A stretch of DNA of 58,545 bases from CAZZNY01 sp964655935 (GCA_964655935.1 CAZZNY010000005.1:1-58545); one strand, 5' to 3'. Positions 30,157 to 40,289 are shown, numbered from the stretch's first letter. Notes: generated from the letters alone by a model not told the origin. Made by a program: numbers and translations.

Positions 30157-33100
30157 ATGTCCTTCGTCCACCTTCACGTTCACACTCATTATTCCTTTCT
30201 TCAAGGATTAGGAAAACCAAAAGACTTCGCCAAACGAGCTGGATCCCTCGGAATGCCAGCACTCGCCATCACTGATTCTGGTGCGCTTTATGGTGCACTC
30301 GAATTCTATAAATACTGTCGAGAAAATAATGTAAAACCCATTCTTGGAGTCGAGGCTTATATCGCGAAAAAATGACACACTAACAAAGATAAAGACAACG
30401 AACTTTACTCTATTATTTTACTCGCAAAAAATAACGAAGGATATCGAAATCTTATCTCACTTGTAACTGAATCTTGGCTTTCTGGTACGCATTTCTGAAA
30501 ACCACGAATCGACTTTGATCTGCTCGAAAAATACGCTCCTGGACTCATTTGACTTTCAGGTGATGGGAAAGGTGAGATTCCACAGCATATCTCGACCGGA
30601 AAAAGTGAGGAATATATTATTTCTCGTATCGAATACTATCAAAAGGTTTTCGGAGTGGATGACTTCTATCTCGAGATTATGGAACATCCGGATCGCTCGA
30701 ATCAAGGAAAAATCAATGACTATCTCGTAAATATTTTCAAAAAATACGGACATAAACTCGTCGGAACCAATGATGCTCATTATTGTGCCGAGTGAGACGG
30801 CGAAGCTCAGGATATGCTCGCAGCGATCGGAGCAGGTCGATCACTCGATGATCCAGATCGTACGACGCTCATCGAAGGAAATTATTCGATTCGTCCAGCA
30901 GAAGAGATGGAAGAACTCCTTTCTTACGCGCCTGGTGCTGTAAAAAACACGCTCGAAATCGCTGAAAAATGCAATGTCACGCTCGAACTCGGAAAAACAC
31001 TTATTCCCACCTGTCAGCTCGATGAAGAGAAAGAAGAGATTTTTCATCGGTATGAAAAACTTGCAATCCACGAAGACTGACTTAAGCGACTCTGAGAAGA
31101 AGAATGGTATCTTCGATATCTCTGTATCACCGGCTTGAATCGACGATATGATTTTTGACTCGATGAAGAGATTCTCTTCGAACTCGTCAAAAAAATCGAT
31201 ACGCCTCGTCCTGAGAAAAAACTCTCGGAAATGAGTCCGGAAGAACTTTCCACACTCGCAAAATCTGCTTTTACAAAGAAAAAACGCGACTATATCGCAA
31301 CGCTTTCTGATAAACAAATCGGCTATATCGAACGGCTCGAGTATGAGCTTATCGTCGTCGATCTCATGGGTTTTAATGGATACTTCGTTATCGTATCTGA
31401 CTTTATCAACTGGGCAAAAGATCATAATATTCCCGTCGGACCTGGTCGTGGATCTGCGGCTGGAGCGCTTCTCGCGTATCTTTCCGGTATTACCGATATC
31501 GATCCGCTCAAATACGGACTGCTTTTCGAACGTTTTTTGAATCCTTCGCGTGTCTCAATGCCTGATATCGACGTCGATTTTTCTGATGAAGGTCGTGACC
31601 AAGTTCTCGAATACGTACGAAATAAATATGGTTCTGATCACGTAGCGCAGGTTTGTACATTTGGTACGATGGCAGCTCGTGCGGCGGTAAAAGACGTCGG
31701 AAAAGTCCTCGGAGTCCCCTTTCAAGAAATGAATAAACTCGCGAAACTGATGCCGAGTAAACCAGGAACCAAGATCAAAGACGCACTAATCGAAGCAATG
31801 GAATTCAAACAAGCATACGATAGTGATCCTCATTATCAGAAAGTCATCGATAGTGCTATCAAGCTCGAATGAACCGTTCGTCAGCTCTGAGTTCATGCCT
31901 GTGCGGTTATCATCGCTCCGGAACCAATGACGCATTTTTGTGCACTTCAGCATCCACCGAAAGATTCTTCCGCGATCGTGACCCAGCTTTCTCAGTATCC
32001 ACTCGAAGATCTCGGTCTTCTGAAAATGGATTTCCTCGGTCTTAGAAATCTCACGATCCTAAAACGAGCGCTCGACATCGTCAAAGCAAATCATGATATT
32101 GACATTGATCTTTTGAAAATCAGCTACGAAGATCCGAAAACATTTAAGGTCCTCGCTGCCGGTGACACGACTGGTATATTCCAGCTGGAATGAGCCGGAA
32201 TGACAAAGTATCTAAAAGAACTAAAACCAACTGTTTTCGAAGATATCATCGTAATGGTATCACTCTACCGACCAGGTCCACTCGCCTATATCCCGACCTA
32301 CATCGCTCGAAAACATGGACGTGAAAAAGTAAAATACCCACATCCATCCCTCGAAGCCATCCTAAAAGCAACCCAAGGAATCGCTGTCTATCAGGAACAG
32401 ATCATGCAGCTCGTTCAAGCATTTGCCGGATTCTCACTCGGTGAAGCGGATATTCTCCGTCGTGCAATCGGTAAGAAAAAACTTGATCTCCTCATGGAGC
32501 AGAAAGGAAAATTCATCGATGCTGCGAAAGCTCAATGACATTCGGAAGATCTCGCGAAATATATCTTTACGGATATTATCGAGCCGTTCGCTGGATATGG
32601 ATTCAATAAATCTCACGCCGCTTGTTATGCGATGATCGCGTATCAGACCGCTTATATGAAAGCATACCACCCGACAGAATTTATGACGGCTCTCATGGTA
32701 TCCGACGAGGAAGACATGGAGCGAATCACGAAGGAAATCGAGGAATGTAAAGCAAGAGGAATCAATATTCTTCCACCAGATGTTAACGAATCGATGAAAC
32801 ATTTTACGTATATCGACAAGAACAATATCCGCTTCGGTCTCCGAGCCGTAAAAGGTCTCTGAGATGGTCCGATCGATACCATACGAAAGGGTCGTCAGGA
32901 AAAACCGTACGAATCCATCATTGATTTTATCCGCCAGACCGGTGGAGATGTTATCAATAAAAAAAGTCTTGAGGCCCTCGCACTTTCTGGAGCACTTGAT
33001 CGCTTCGGAGATCGATCTTCGATTCTTGCTTCTATCACGAAAATGACAGCGTTTTGTAAAGAACTTCAGAAAAAAGATGAGACGAGTCAAATCGGACTCT

Positions 33101-34161
33101 TCGATATGGGTGGCGGACAATTCGATAATATGAAATTTTCTCTCGAAAAAGCCACTCCGATGTCATACGAAGAAATGATTCTCGGTGAAAAACAAATCAT
33201 CGGTTATTCAGTATCTGGACATTGACTTGATGGACTCAAAAAATATATCCAAAAACGAACGATTGGTTTCGAACATGTTATAGCGTTCCGTGAAAAAATG
33301 AAAGAGAAAGCACTCTTAATGAATATCGAACAAATGGTAGTCCCCGTCGCAAGCGGACCTGACCATGAAGACGAATCTCATGAATGAGCAGATCAGATTC
33401 CGATGACAGCACCGATAAGTGAGGTCGCCGAAGAATCAAAAGTCGAAGATATCGTCGCGGAAGCCGAAGAAGCCGAAGCTCCGAAGAAAGAAGAGAAGAA
33501 AAAAGATAAGAGAAAAGATGCTCCGAGAGTACGATTTATCGGACTTGTTACTAGTATTCGAAAAATTCAGACAAAAACCGGGAAACTTATGATGGTTGCT
33601 ACTTGTGAAAGTACGAGTTTTCATTTTACGATCGTGGTTTTTCCGAAAGAATACGAAAAATTCGCTCCACTTATCGAAGAAAATAAGATCGTTCTCGTCG
33701 AAGGAAATTTTCAAGGGAATGAACAAATGGAAGAAATCTCCATCCTACCAAATGCAATAAAATCTACGACCATTACGTACGTACGAGCTCAGGCACAAGA
33801 AGTCTGACTCTTTGATCCGAATGATAAGGTAAGCTTCTTTCAAGATCATGGAGATGAGGAAAAAACTGAGCAACAAGAAGATAAGTCGCAAGTAATAAGT
33901 GACAAGCGACAAGAAGAAGTCATAGAACCTGAAACTCGTGACTCGAAACCCGAAACTAACAAATATCTCATTCACATCCCTCCTCACGCCACAAAAGACA
34001 ATCTTCTCGAACTCAAGTCGTTCCTCCAAGATGAAGTTCCTGGAGATATCCGCATCTGGCTCAATATCCGCGGACAGGAAGTAGATACAAAAATCGCCAT
34101 CATGAATACTGAGAGTCTCGATTCTTGGATTGGTTCGTATTTTGGCGATAACATCGCATAA
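30157..34161 (+). CDS. dnaE: DNA polymerase III alpha subunit
   Basis: A 1334-residue replicative polymerase. An N-terminal PHP domain (FVHLHVHTHYSFLQG, ALAITDSGALYGA) is followed by the catalytic palm with PGRGSAAGALLAYLSGI and D470, D472 and D474 in MPDIDVDFSDEGRD. Further motifs are GTVRQLGVHACAVII (Gly UGA), FQLEGAGMTKYL, and YRPGPL. The helix-hairpin-helix region contains KNLRFGLRAVKGLGDGPI. A charged Glu/Lys insert near residue 1090-1120 precedes an OB fold (RVRFIGLVTSIRKIQTKTGK), and the C-terminal part is divergent. More than a dozen glycines are UGA. This is the DnaE1 type rather than PolC. No ribosome site is seen before ATG 30157. Confidence 0.95.
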
Positions 34162-34230
34162 AAAGAAAAAATAATCCAAAAAATCTGCTTTTTCTTAGTT
34201 TTTCTTTATTATCTCTCGCTTTTACCTTAC

Positions 34231-34266
34231 AGTAGGCAAAACTTTATGTTTTGCCTACTTCTTTTT
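34231..34266 (+). terminator. dnaE terminator
   Basis: AGTAGGCAAAAC and GTTTTGCCTACTT form a 12-bp stem followed by CTTTTTT, 70 bases after the dnaE stop. Confidence 0.85.
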
Positions 34267-34283
34267 TATTCATAAGTTTTTCT

Positions 34284-34311
34284 TTGTCTATTGCGCCCGA
34301 ATTAACATAAT
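34284..34311 (+). promoter_or_regulatory. Promoter candidate of the RiPP island
   Basis: TTGTCT (34284-34289), a 16-base spacer and CATAAT (34306-34311), directly after the dnaE terminator and reading into the island. Confidence 0.35.
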
Positions 34312-34529
34312 AAAACATAGAAATAAATACAAAATTGAACCTAAAGAAAATATTTAGGATCATAAGTAATTTGACTCATGGAAAAATCTATAGAGCCAAA
34401 TCGTTCATTAACTCGGCCAAAGAAACTTAAATGCAATCAAACCGAAAGGAGATTTCATTATTTTGGATATAGTAATCATTCTTCTCAACTAAAAGAAACA
34501 ATCCAACTAACCCAACACAGGAGAATGTC

Positions 34530-35108
34530 ATGTCCAAAAAACAACTCATCAGTAGGAACAAGAAGAAAATAAATCATTCTTATCTAATGAATAAGTTCAG
34601 AAAAACACAATTAATTCTCTACGCCCAGTGTTTTGGTTTTCTTGAAAAAATAAGCTTGAATGACAAGTGGGAAAATAGTGATTTTAAAGAGATATATCAA
34701 ATACAACACAAAAGAATGTCAGGCACAATACCTGAAATATCTCAAGTGAAGCATCTTCTCATTGAAGCTCACCCTATATACATTACTCGTCCAAATGAAG
34801 AAAATGATTTTTGTGACGATGTTTTTGTTATTTTGTTCAAAGATTATTCTATTGGAAAATTAACACATACTTATATCCCATGGGATTCTATTTGGGATGA
34901 CATCAACTTGTCATATACACAAATCAATATTTATGATCTTTTAAGAATTATAAATGAATATAGAATTTCTTTTAATCTCATTGAACTGGGAATAAATAAT
35001 TCAAAAAATCCAGCTCAGAATCGAGATTTATGGAAGAAAAATATATTCAACGTCATTCTTCTCAAATACATACTCTTAAGGAGGAAGCATACGAAAATAA
35101 TTAAGTAA
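34530..35108 (+). CDS. Hypothetical protein at the head of the RiPP island
   Basis: A 192-residue soluble protein with a basic N terminus (MSKKQLISRNKKKINHS) and basic C terminus (LLRRKHTKIIK). AGGAG lies eight bases before ATG 34530, stronger than most host starts. The frame is open in both codes: it has no UGA. Codon use is A+T-rich and unlike the radical SAM gene that follows, so the island may itself be composite. No domain is recognised. It could be a partner of the radical SAM enzyme (leader-binding or regulatory) but nothing in the sequence shows that. Confidence 0.6.
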   Translation: MSKKQLISRNKKKINHSYLMNKFRKTQLILYAQCFGFLEKISLNDKWENSDFKEIYQIQHKRMSGTIPEISQVKHLLIEAHPIYITRPNEENDFCDDVFVILFKDYSIGKLTHTYIPWDSIWDDINLSYTQINIYDLLRIINEYRISFNLIELGINNSKNPAQNRDLWKKNIFNVILLKYILLRRKHTKIIK

Positions 35109-35171
35109 AGTTCTGCAATTCAACCCTGAGTATTCTTCTAATAACCACTCCACAACCCTACGAGGTGCTGT

Positions 35172-36413
35172 ATGTTCATCAAGTCAATCCGCTTCTCTAC
35201 CAAGAACAACGAAATGGCATTTTTCGTTTCCAACGAAGTCATTTCACTCGTCTATGTTCCCCTCAGAGGACTCGTAGTAAAGGTTGACCCTCAGGTCAGC
35301 TTGTTACTCAAGGACGAATCATTTCTTGATGCCATCGAACCACTGATTTCGCAGTGCGAAGCAGTGGAAATGGCAGAAAGAGTAGTAAACACTATATACG
35401 AACCGACTTCCTTGAATATTTCCCTGACCGACAAATGCAATCTGCGTTGTCTGTATTGCCATGCCAGTGCATCTAATGCCTGCCATGAGCATATGCCCCT
35501 GGAAATGTTTAAGCAGTTGCTCGAATTCGGCGCAAAGAATTCCATCAAGACTGGTAGAACTCTCCAGGTAACCTTTCCTGGTCCTGGAGAAATGACACAA
35601 TATCCGCACTTCATGGAAGTCTGTGATCTGCTCGATGCGGTCCGTCCGACCGTCCCGAGTATGCGAGTCCTCATGCCCACAAACTGCATGTACTCTCGCA
35701 AAACAGCAGAGCGGATCGCAAAATCATTCGATGGACTTTCTCTATCGATCGATGGACCCGCTTTCATTCAAAATCTCCACCGACCCAGAAGGGATGGTGG
35801 AGAATCGTTCGGGGTCGTTTTTGATACTGCCAAGTATCTTCAAAGCCTCGGTGTCAGTCTAGGCATTCGTTCTACTATCTCAAAACCCAGCACTGAACAC
35901 ATCCTCGAAATCTACAATTTCTTCAAGGCAGAATTTCCAAATTCTGCGATTGGGTTTGAACCGATCTACCCACTCGGAAGAGCACTCGATGTACTTATCG
36001 AGCCTCCGTCAAGCGAAGAATTCGCTGCTGCTATCGTTAAAGTCGGAATCAATATCGAAAACTCCGGCTCCGGAAAACCGTCTCAGCCAAGAGTAGTATT
36101 CTGTAACTCAGTTTCTGCCACCACGAGTATGACGGTGTATATGGATGGACTCATTACTGCCTGCTCGCGATCAAAAGCTGCCGACACATTTCCTTATGGG
36201 AAGTGGAATATGGAAACACATCTCCCCGAGATCGACGAAGAAAAATTGGTGGAAATGCGAAATTTCTCCGTGGATAACTTTCCTGAATGTCAGGACTGTT
36301 TTGCACGATATCAGTGTGCTGGTGATTGCCCTCAACTACGTCTTACAGGAGCGGACAGGTGTGATTCAAATACACGAATCGCATTTGAACAACTCTTAAG
36401 CTTCGTGGAATAA
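35172..36413 (+). CDS. Radical SAM/SPASM peptide maturase
   Basis: A 413-residue enzyme. The radical SAM cluster motif is CNLRCLYC (C89, C93, C96), with the SAM-binding stretch VTFPGPGEMTQYP in place of the usual GGEP. The C-terminal SPASM region has C in SRSKAADTF, then FPECQDCFARYQCAGDCPQL and RCDS, giving enough cysteines for two auxiliary 4Fe-4S clusters. Such enzymes form thioether or carbon-carbon cross-links in ribosomal peptides. The first 80 residues may form a leader-binding domain. A cysteine-rich peptide gene follows 130 bases downstream, the usual precursor position. GAGG precedes ATG 35172. There is no UGA in 413 codons, and base use is richer in G+C than host genes. Confidence 0.9.
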   Translation: MFIKSIRFSTKNNEMAFFVSNEVISLVYVPLRGLVVKVDPQVSLLLKDESFLDAIEPLISQCEAVEMAERVVNTIYEPTSLNISLTDKCNLRCLYCHASASNACHEHMPLEMFKQLLEFGAKNSIKTGRTLQVTFPGPGEMTQYPHFMEVCDLLDAVRPTVPSMRVLMPTNCMYSRKTAERIAKSFDGLSLSIDGPAFIQNLHRPRRDGGESFGVVFDTAKYLQSLGVSLGIRSTISKPSTEHILEIYNFFKAEFPNSAIGFEPIYPLGRALDVLIEPPSSEEFAAAIVKVGINIENSGSGKPSQPRVVFCNSVSATTSMTVYMDGLITACSRSKAADTFPYGKWNMETHLPEIDEEKLVEMRNFSVDNFPECQDCFARYQCAGDCPQLRLTGADRCDSNTRIAFEQLLSFVE

Positions 36414-36436
36414 CTTCCCTATAAACAGGAGGTCAC

Positions 36437-36562
36437 ATGAATAAGTTTTTCATACCTATCAGGATGAGGAACAAAGCTCCTCCGGGTGATAGAACTAAAC
36501 GCACTACCTCACCCACAAATAAACCCTTCAAAAGGAGTTCGCCATGTCCGCAATCGCGGTAG
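36437..36562 (+). CDS. Possible 41-residue basic peptide
   Basis: An AGGAGG site five bases before ATG 36437 is the strongest Shine-Dalgarno match of the window. The frame gives MNKFFIPIRMRNKAPPGDRT and continues for 21 residues rich in Lys, Arg, Ser and Pro, ending in UAG 19 bases inside the start of the precursor gene. Either a small protein is made, or the frame serves to couple translation into the precursor. The composition does not fit a known family. The good ribosome site is the only strong support. Confidence 0.4.
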   Translation: MNKFFIPIRMRNKAPPGDRTKRTTSPTNKPFKRSSPCPQSR

Positions 36563-36741
36563 TTCCTCAGCCGGTTTTCGATCCGATCAGCATGATCCTC
36601 GGGATCGGCAAGATCAAGATCGATCCCCGCTTCAAGCTCGCAGCCATGTCCGATGGCTGCGACTGCATCTCCCAGTGCAACTGCGACTGTAACAACAGTT
36701 GCTTCTGCACTGCCACCTGCTCGTGCACGATCGGCCTTTAA
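36544..36741 (+). CDS. Cysteine-rich RiPP precursor peptide (candidate)
   Basis: A 65-residue peptide with AAGGAG seven bases before the ATG. Residues 1-38 look like a leader (MSAIAVVPQPVFDPISMILG, then GIGKIKIDPRFKLAAMSDG). Residues 39-65 hold nine cysteines at 39, 41, 45, 47, 49, 53, 55, 59 and 61, spaced as CxC and CxxxC in alternation, with Asp, Asn, Ser and Thr in between. This pattern resembles radical SAM targets that get several thioether links, but I do not know a described family with exactly this spacing. An unmodified metallothionein-like metal binder is the main alternative. The radical SAM neighbour favours the RiPP reading. It ends in UAA and has no UGA. Confidence 0.8.
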   Translation: MSAIAVVPQPVFDPISMILGIGKIKIDPRFKLAAMSDGCDCISQCNCDCNNSCFCTATCSCTIGL

Positions 36742-37043
36742 GTTTCTTTTGCCATATCTCTCTTTTGAAAAGTGTTGTCCAAGAAATTTTGGTGCTACGC
36801 TTTCAAGAGATAGATCCACATCATCTGCGAAGATGAAACTCACATTCTGATCTCTTATGAGGTCAAGAAAGGAGTAAATAAAAAAGAGTGCCTAATGGCA
36901 CTCTTTTTTATTTTGCGCAAAAATTATTTCTTCAGTTATATAAATAGAAAATTACGTTTATTATTTAATATTTCCAATATTTTCAGTTTATATAATTCAA
37001 ATTCCTCTACATTGCATTACACTTATTTAGAAAGGCTTTTTTG
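36742..37043. other. Spacer between RiPP island and dnaB
   Basis: Holds the island terminator and otherwise AT-rich sequence with no gene. GAAAGGAG near 36868 resembles a ribosome site without a following frame. Confidence 0.5.
36880..36910. terminator. Terminator of the RiPP island
   Basis: AAAAAGAGTGCC and GGCACTCTTTTTT form a 12-bp stem with a four-base loop and a T-run. The symmetric A-run also allows function for dnaB on the other strand. Confidence 0.85.
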
Positions 37044-38384
37044 TTAGAATTCTTCTGCATGAGCCGTGTCTATATCATAGAATCGACCGAATTTCTTTTC
37101 GAATCTCAGATCTACTTGACCGATCGGACCATTACGATTTTTCCGAATAAGAACACTAACGACTCATTTATTTTCTGCGAATTCATCATAGTAATCTTCA
37201 CGATAGAGCATAAATACAATATCAGCATCTTGCTCTATGGATCCTGATTCTCGCAAATCTGAAAGCATTGGTTCTTTTGAAGTACGAGATTCTACTGCAC
37301 GAGAAAGCTGTGAAAGTGCGATGATCGGAACATCGAGTTCACGAGCGAGAAGTTTGATTCAGCGACTAATCTCAGATATTTCTTGAACACGGTTCATCGG
37401 ATTCGTTCCACCCATCAGCTGGAGGTAATCGATAATGATGAGATCAAGACCCGATTCCATCTTAAGTCGGCGTGATTTTGATTTGATTTCCATAAGACTT
37501 CATCCAGACGAATCATCGATGTAGATATTAGCTCGTGAAAGACTTTCGAGTGCCTCCCCCATTCGTGCGAATTCTTCATCTTCGAGGAGTCATTTCTGGA
37601 GCTTCCAGCTATCGACACTCATCGCAGAACATATCATACGATCAGTCAATTGTTCTTTACTCATTTCGAGTGAGAATATCGCTACGTTTTGTCCTCGATC
37701 TCAGATATTTTGTGCAAAATTTACCGCAAGAGCCGTCTTACCTACCGAAGGTCGGGCTGCAAGAATAATCATATCTCATCGTCGGAAACCTCAGATTTTT
37801 GCATCTATACTCTTATAGCCTGTAGGAATTCGAGTTTTTTCTCCATGCGAAGGATCAGCATGAATCTCACAGAATTCCTCATATCGAAGATTAATAATAT
37901 CTTTAATATGAACAAGCTTGTTACGCATAAATGTCTGAGTCACACCAAAAAGTGCTTGTTCCGCTTTTTCGAGAAGTTTATTGAGTTCAGCTTCTTCATC
38001 GTATCCATATAGTAGGATATCATTACCAGATTTGATGAGTTTTCGAAGAACTGATTTATTTTTAATAATTTGAGCGTATTGATAGATATTTGCACTCGTA
38101 AAAACACTATTCGTCAGTTCTACAAGGAACATATTTCCTCAGACACTGTCGAGTTGATTACGATCATCGAGCATCTGCCCTACTGTCAAAATATCAATCG
38201 GCTTATTGTGAATCAAAAGATCCATCATGCAACGATATACGAGCGCATTACTCGGATCATAATAATCCTCAGGCGCCAAAAGATCGGAAACCTGAATGAT
38301 ACCGTCTTTATCGATCAAAATAGAACCGAGAACTCATCGCTCAGCATCCAATGCATGTGGTGGGATTTTTGTAAGAAGGGACAT
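37044..38384 (-). CDS. dnaB: Replicative DNA helicase
   Basis: A 446-residue hexameric helicase that unwinds DNA at the fork. The N-terminal domain is recognisable (PHALDAERGVLGSILID, YDPSNALVYRCMMDL). The RecA-like domain has Walker A AARPSVGKTALAVNFA near residue 211, Walker B LDLIIIDYLQLM and the DnaB-type IALSQLSRAVESR with the arginine finger region LSDLRESGSIEQDADIV. Several glycines are UGA, for instance in the linker IGGFRRGDM. Length is normal, and no intein is seen. Confidence 0.95.
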
Positions 38385-38415
38385 GAAATAGCAGGTTAGG
38401 GGCTTAGTGGATTAA

Positions 38416-38736
38416 TTATCGTCATCCTGAACTTGTTTCAGGATCCCCTGATAGCAAGGCAGGATATAAATCATTCCATTCTGGATTTTTAGAACTTATT
38501 AAGTTATTTTTCCATTCTTTGTGCCAGTTTTTCAATTGCTTTTCTCGTAGAATAGCATCTTCTATATTTGAAGTTTCTTCGTAATACACAAGAATATCTG
38601 TATTATATTTTTTTGTAAATCAAGGAACTAATCTATTTTTGTGTTCATATATTCTTCTTTCTAGATTATTTGTAACTCCTATGTAAAGTGAGCTCTTATG
38701 GCTATTAGTGAGTATGTAGATATATCACTGTTTCAT
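38416..38736 (-). CDS. GIY-YIG nuclease domain protein
   Basis: A 106-residue single-domain protein of the GIY-YIG fold (UPF0213-like group). The two motifs are GYIYILTNS (first Gly UGA) and LYIGVTNNLERRIYEHK, with Arg and Glu later in VYYEETSNIEDAILREKQLK. Small stand-alone GIY-YIG proteins are common and their substrates unknown. The last residues (GDPETSSGR) are translated from a 28-bp repeat, and the exact complement of that repeat lies 35 bases upstream of the start. The gene is thus enclosed by perfect inverted repeats, as in a small mobile cassette. Confidence 0.85.
38421..38448 (+). repeat. Left inverted repeat around the GIY-YIG gene
   Basis: A 28-bp repeat from GTCATCCTGAACTTG to CAGGATCCCC. 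Its exact reverse complement is at 38771-38798. It overlaps the 3' end of the GIY-YIG gene and is itself internally palindromic (CCTGAA...TTCAGG). Confidence 0.85.
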
Positions 38737-38770
38737 TTTTGATATATAGAAAAGAGAGGTAAGTTGGTCG

Positions 38771-38798
38771 GGGGATCCTGAAACAAGTTCAGGATGAC
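38771..38798 (-). repeat. Right inverted repeat around the GIY-YIG gene
   Basis: Exact reverse complement of 38421-38448, from GGGGATCCTG to AGGATGAC, in the spacer between the GIY-YIG gene and the TPR gene. Confidence 0.85.
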
Positions 38799-38810
38799 GT
38801 ACACTTATTT

Positions 38811-39716
38811 CTACTTCTCCTCTGCATTAAAATTCTTTTCCATCTCCATCTCAAGCAAAGTCTTATCTATAAGTTCCTGGATTTTTCCATTATATGGATC
38901 GAGGGTTTTGAGTTTTTTAAGTGTTTCTAGAGCGTCTTCGCGAAGCGTGAGCTTTATATAACTCATAGCGAGAAGATGGAGCATATCATAGTTTCGTGGG
39001 TATTTTTTCAAGAACATTTTCGCATAAGTCACTGATTCTTCATATCGCTCGAGCTCAAAACCAAGGTTTGCGAGCATCTCGATAGACTCAATATTATTTT
39101 CATCAAAAGAAAGACCTTTTTTGTAAATTTCAAACGCCACTTCATATTTTTTCTGTACTGAAAGCACAAATCCAAGCTTCATGTAGAGCTCAAGATCTGT
39201 CTCATGAAAGACTATAATGTCTTTATAGATCAATTCTGCTTTTTTATAATCTTTTTCTGATTCGTACATTCCAGCAAGAAGACAATTTAGATCTTTGTTA
39301 AATTTGTCGATGGAAAGACCTTCGACGATCCGTGCTCTTGCTTCACTAAATTCTCCTCGAGAAAGCTTGATTTTGATAAGCTTAATAAGGTCGGATATCT
39401 CTTCTTTATCTTCTTTCGTAAGAGCCTGAACTTCATCAGGAATTTCTTCCACCACTTTTGTAGTCTCCACTTTAGCAGCCTCAGACCTCACTTCCTCTGG
39501 AGATGCTTCGGAAATTTTTTCTTCATTTTGTTCTTCAGAAATCGCGCTCTCCTCTCGCAAAGCTTCTTTTACGATTTTACTGGGTGTTAACATTTTTTTC
39601 AGTCGAACAAAAAACTGCGTAATACTATATCAAAAATGAAATATTATATATGCAGCACTAAGCGCAAAAAGCCAAAGTTCGTATCTAAAAACCGCAGTAG
39701 ATAAAAAAAATTCCAT
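38811..39716 (-). CDS. Membrane-anchored TPR protein
   Basis: A 301-residue protein. An N-terminal membrane segment (LWLFALSAAYIIFHFGYSI, including one UGA Gly) is followed by an acidic Glu-rich linker of about 70 residues and then five to six TPR-type helix pairs, for example EFSEARARIVEGLSIDKFNK and KKYEVAFEIYKKGLSFDENN. It likely holds other proteins at the membrane; partners are unknown. Reading UGA as Gly adds 41 residues at the N terminus, including the anchor, to what the standard code would give from the internal ATG. Confidence 0.8.
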
Positions 39717-39877
39717 AGGAACGTAGTAGAAAATAACGAGCCAACTATATACATAAATTATTTTTTTTCAACTTTGATTACAAAACATTTGACTCTAAAT
39801 TCAAGATGTGTTTTAATTCTTATACAAAAAAATCTGTTTCTTCTGAATTAAATCACAAAAAATAACTTTTCCTGCCC

Positions 39878-40180
39878 ATGTCTTGATCTTCATTTTTTTT
39901 AGAAATCAAAAATTATTTTTCAGATACACTTTTTGGCTACGAGAAACGTGTTCATAATACTAGTAGCACTGGACTTATCGGTCTTATCGGAATTCTTATG
40001 ATTTTCGCGGCTATGATGGGAAATAAGGAACAGAGTTTTGGACCGATCCTACGCGCCAGTCTCTACGAATCAAGATCTCCTATCTCACAAATAGAATATA
40101 CGACTAGTAATTACAAAACCCTAACGATCGACGGCATCGAATATATACTCACAAAAAAAGATCAAAAATTCATCTACTAG
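39878..40180 (+). CDS. Small membrane protein, unknown
   Basis: A 100-residue protein starting MSGSSFFLEIKNYFSDTLFG, with the third codon UGA (Gly). One membrane segment (STGLIGLIGILMIFAAMMG) lies near residues 29-47. The C-terminal half is a short soluble beta-rich tail. No family is recognised. The gene ends within the stem of its own terminator. Confidence 0.6.
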
Positions 40181-40194
40181 ATGAATTTTTTATT
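40164..40194 (+). terminator. Terminator overlapping the small membrane protein gene
   Basis: AAAAATTCATCTA, loop CTAG-like, and TAGATGAATTTTTTATT. The stop codon UAG is part of the loop. Confidence 0.75.
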
Positions 40195-40289
40195 AAACAT
40201 AAATTAGAAAATATCCAAGACGAATAGTTTTGATTTATCTAAAAAACATATACAATAACGACACTATTTTCGTAAACACAAAGCAAAAA

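Larger units (their letters stand above)
34162..34529. other. Leader region of the RiPP island
   Basis: Contains the dnaE terminator and a promoter candidate. A 64-codon frame at 34378-34572 overlaps the next gene out of frame and lacks a ribosome site, so it is not called. CCGAAAGGAGATTTC near 34440 looks like a ribosome site without an ATG behind it. Confidence 0.45.

Noticed and set aside
34378..34572. 64-codon plus-strand frame before the RiPP island
   Set aside because: No ribosome site, low-complexity composition, and it overlaps the better supported gene at 34530 out of frame.
36433..36843. 136-codon minus-strand frame opposite the RiPP precursor
   Set aside because: Shadow of the Gly/Cys-rich precursor; no start signals and runs through the terminator side of the cassette.
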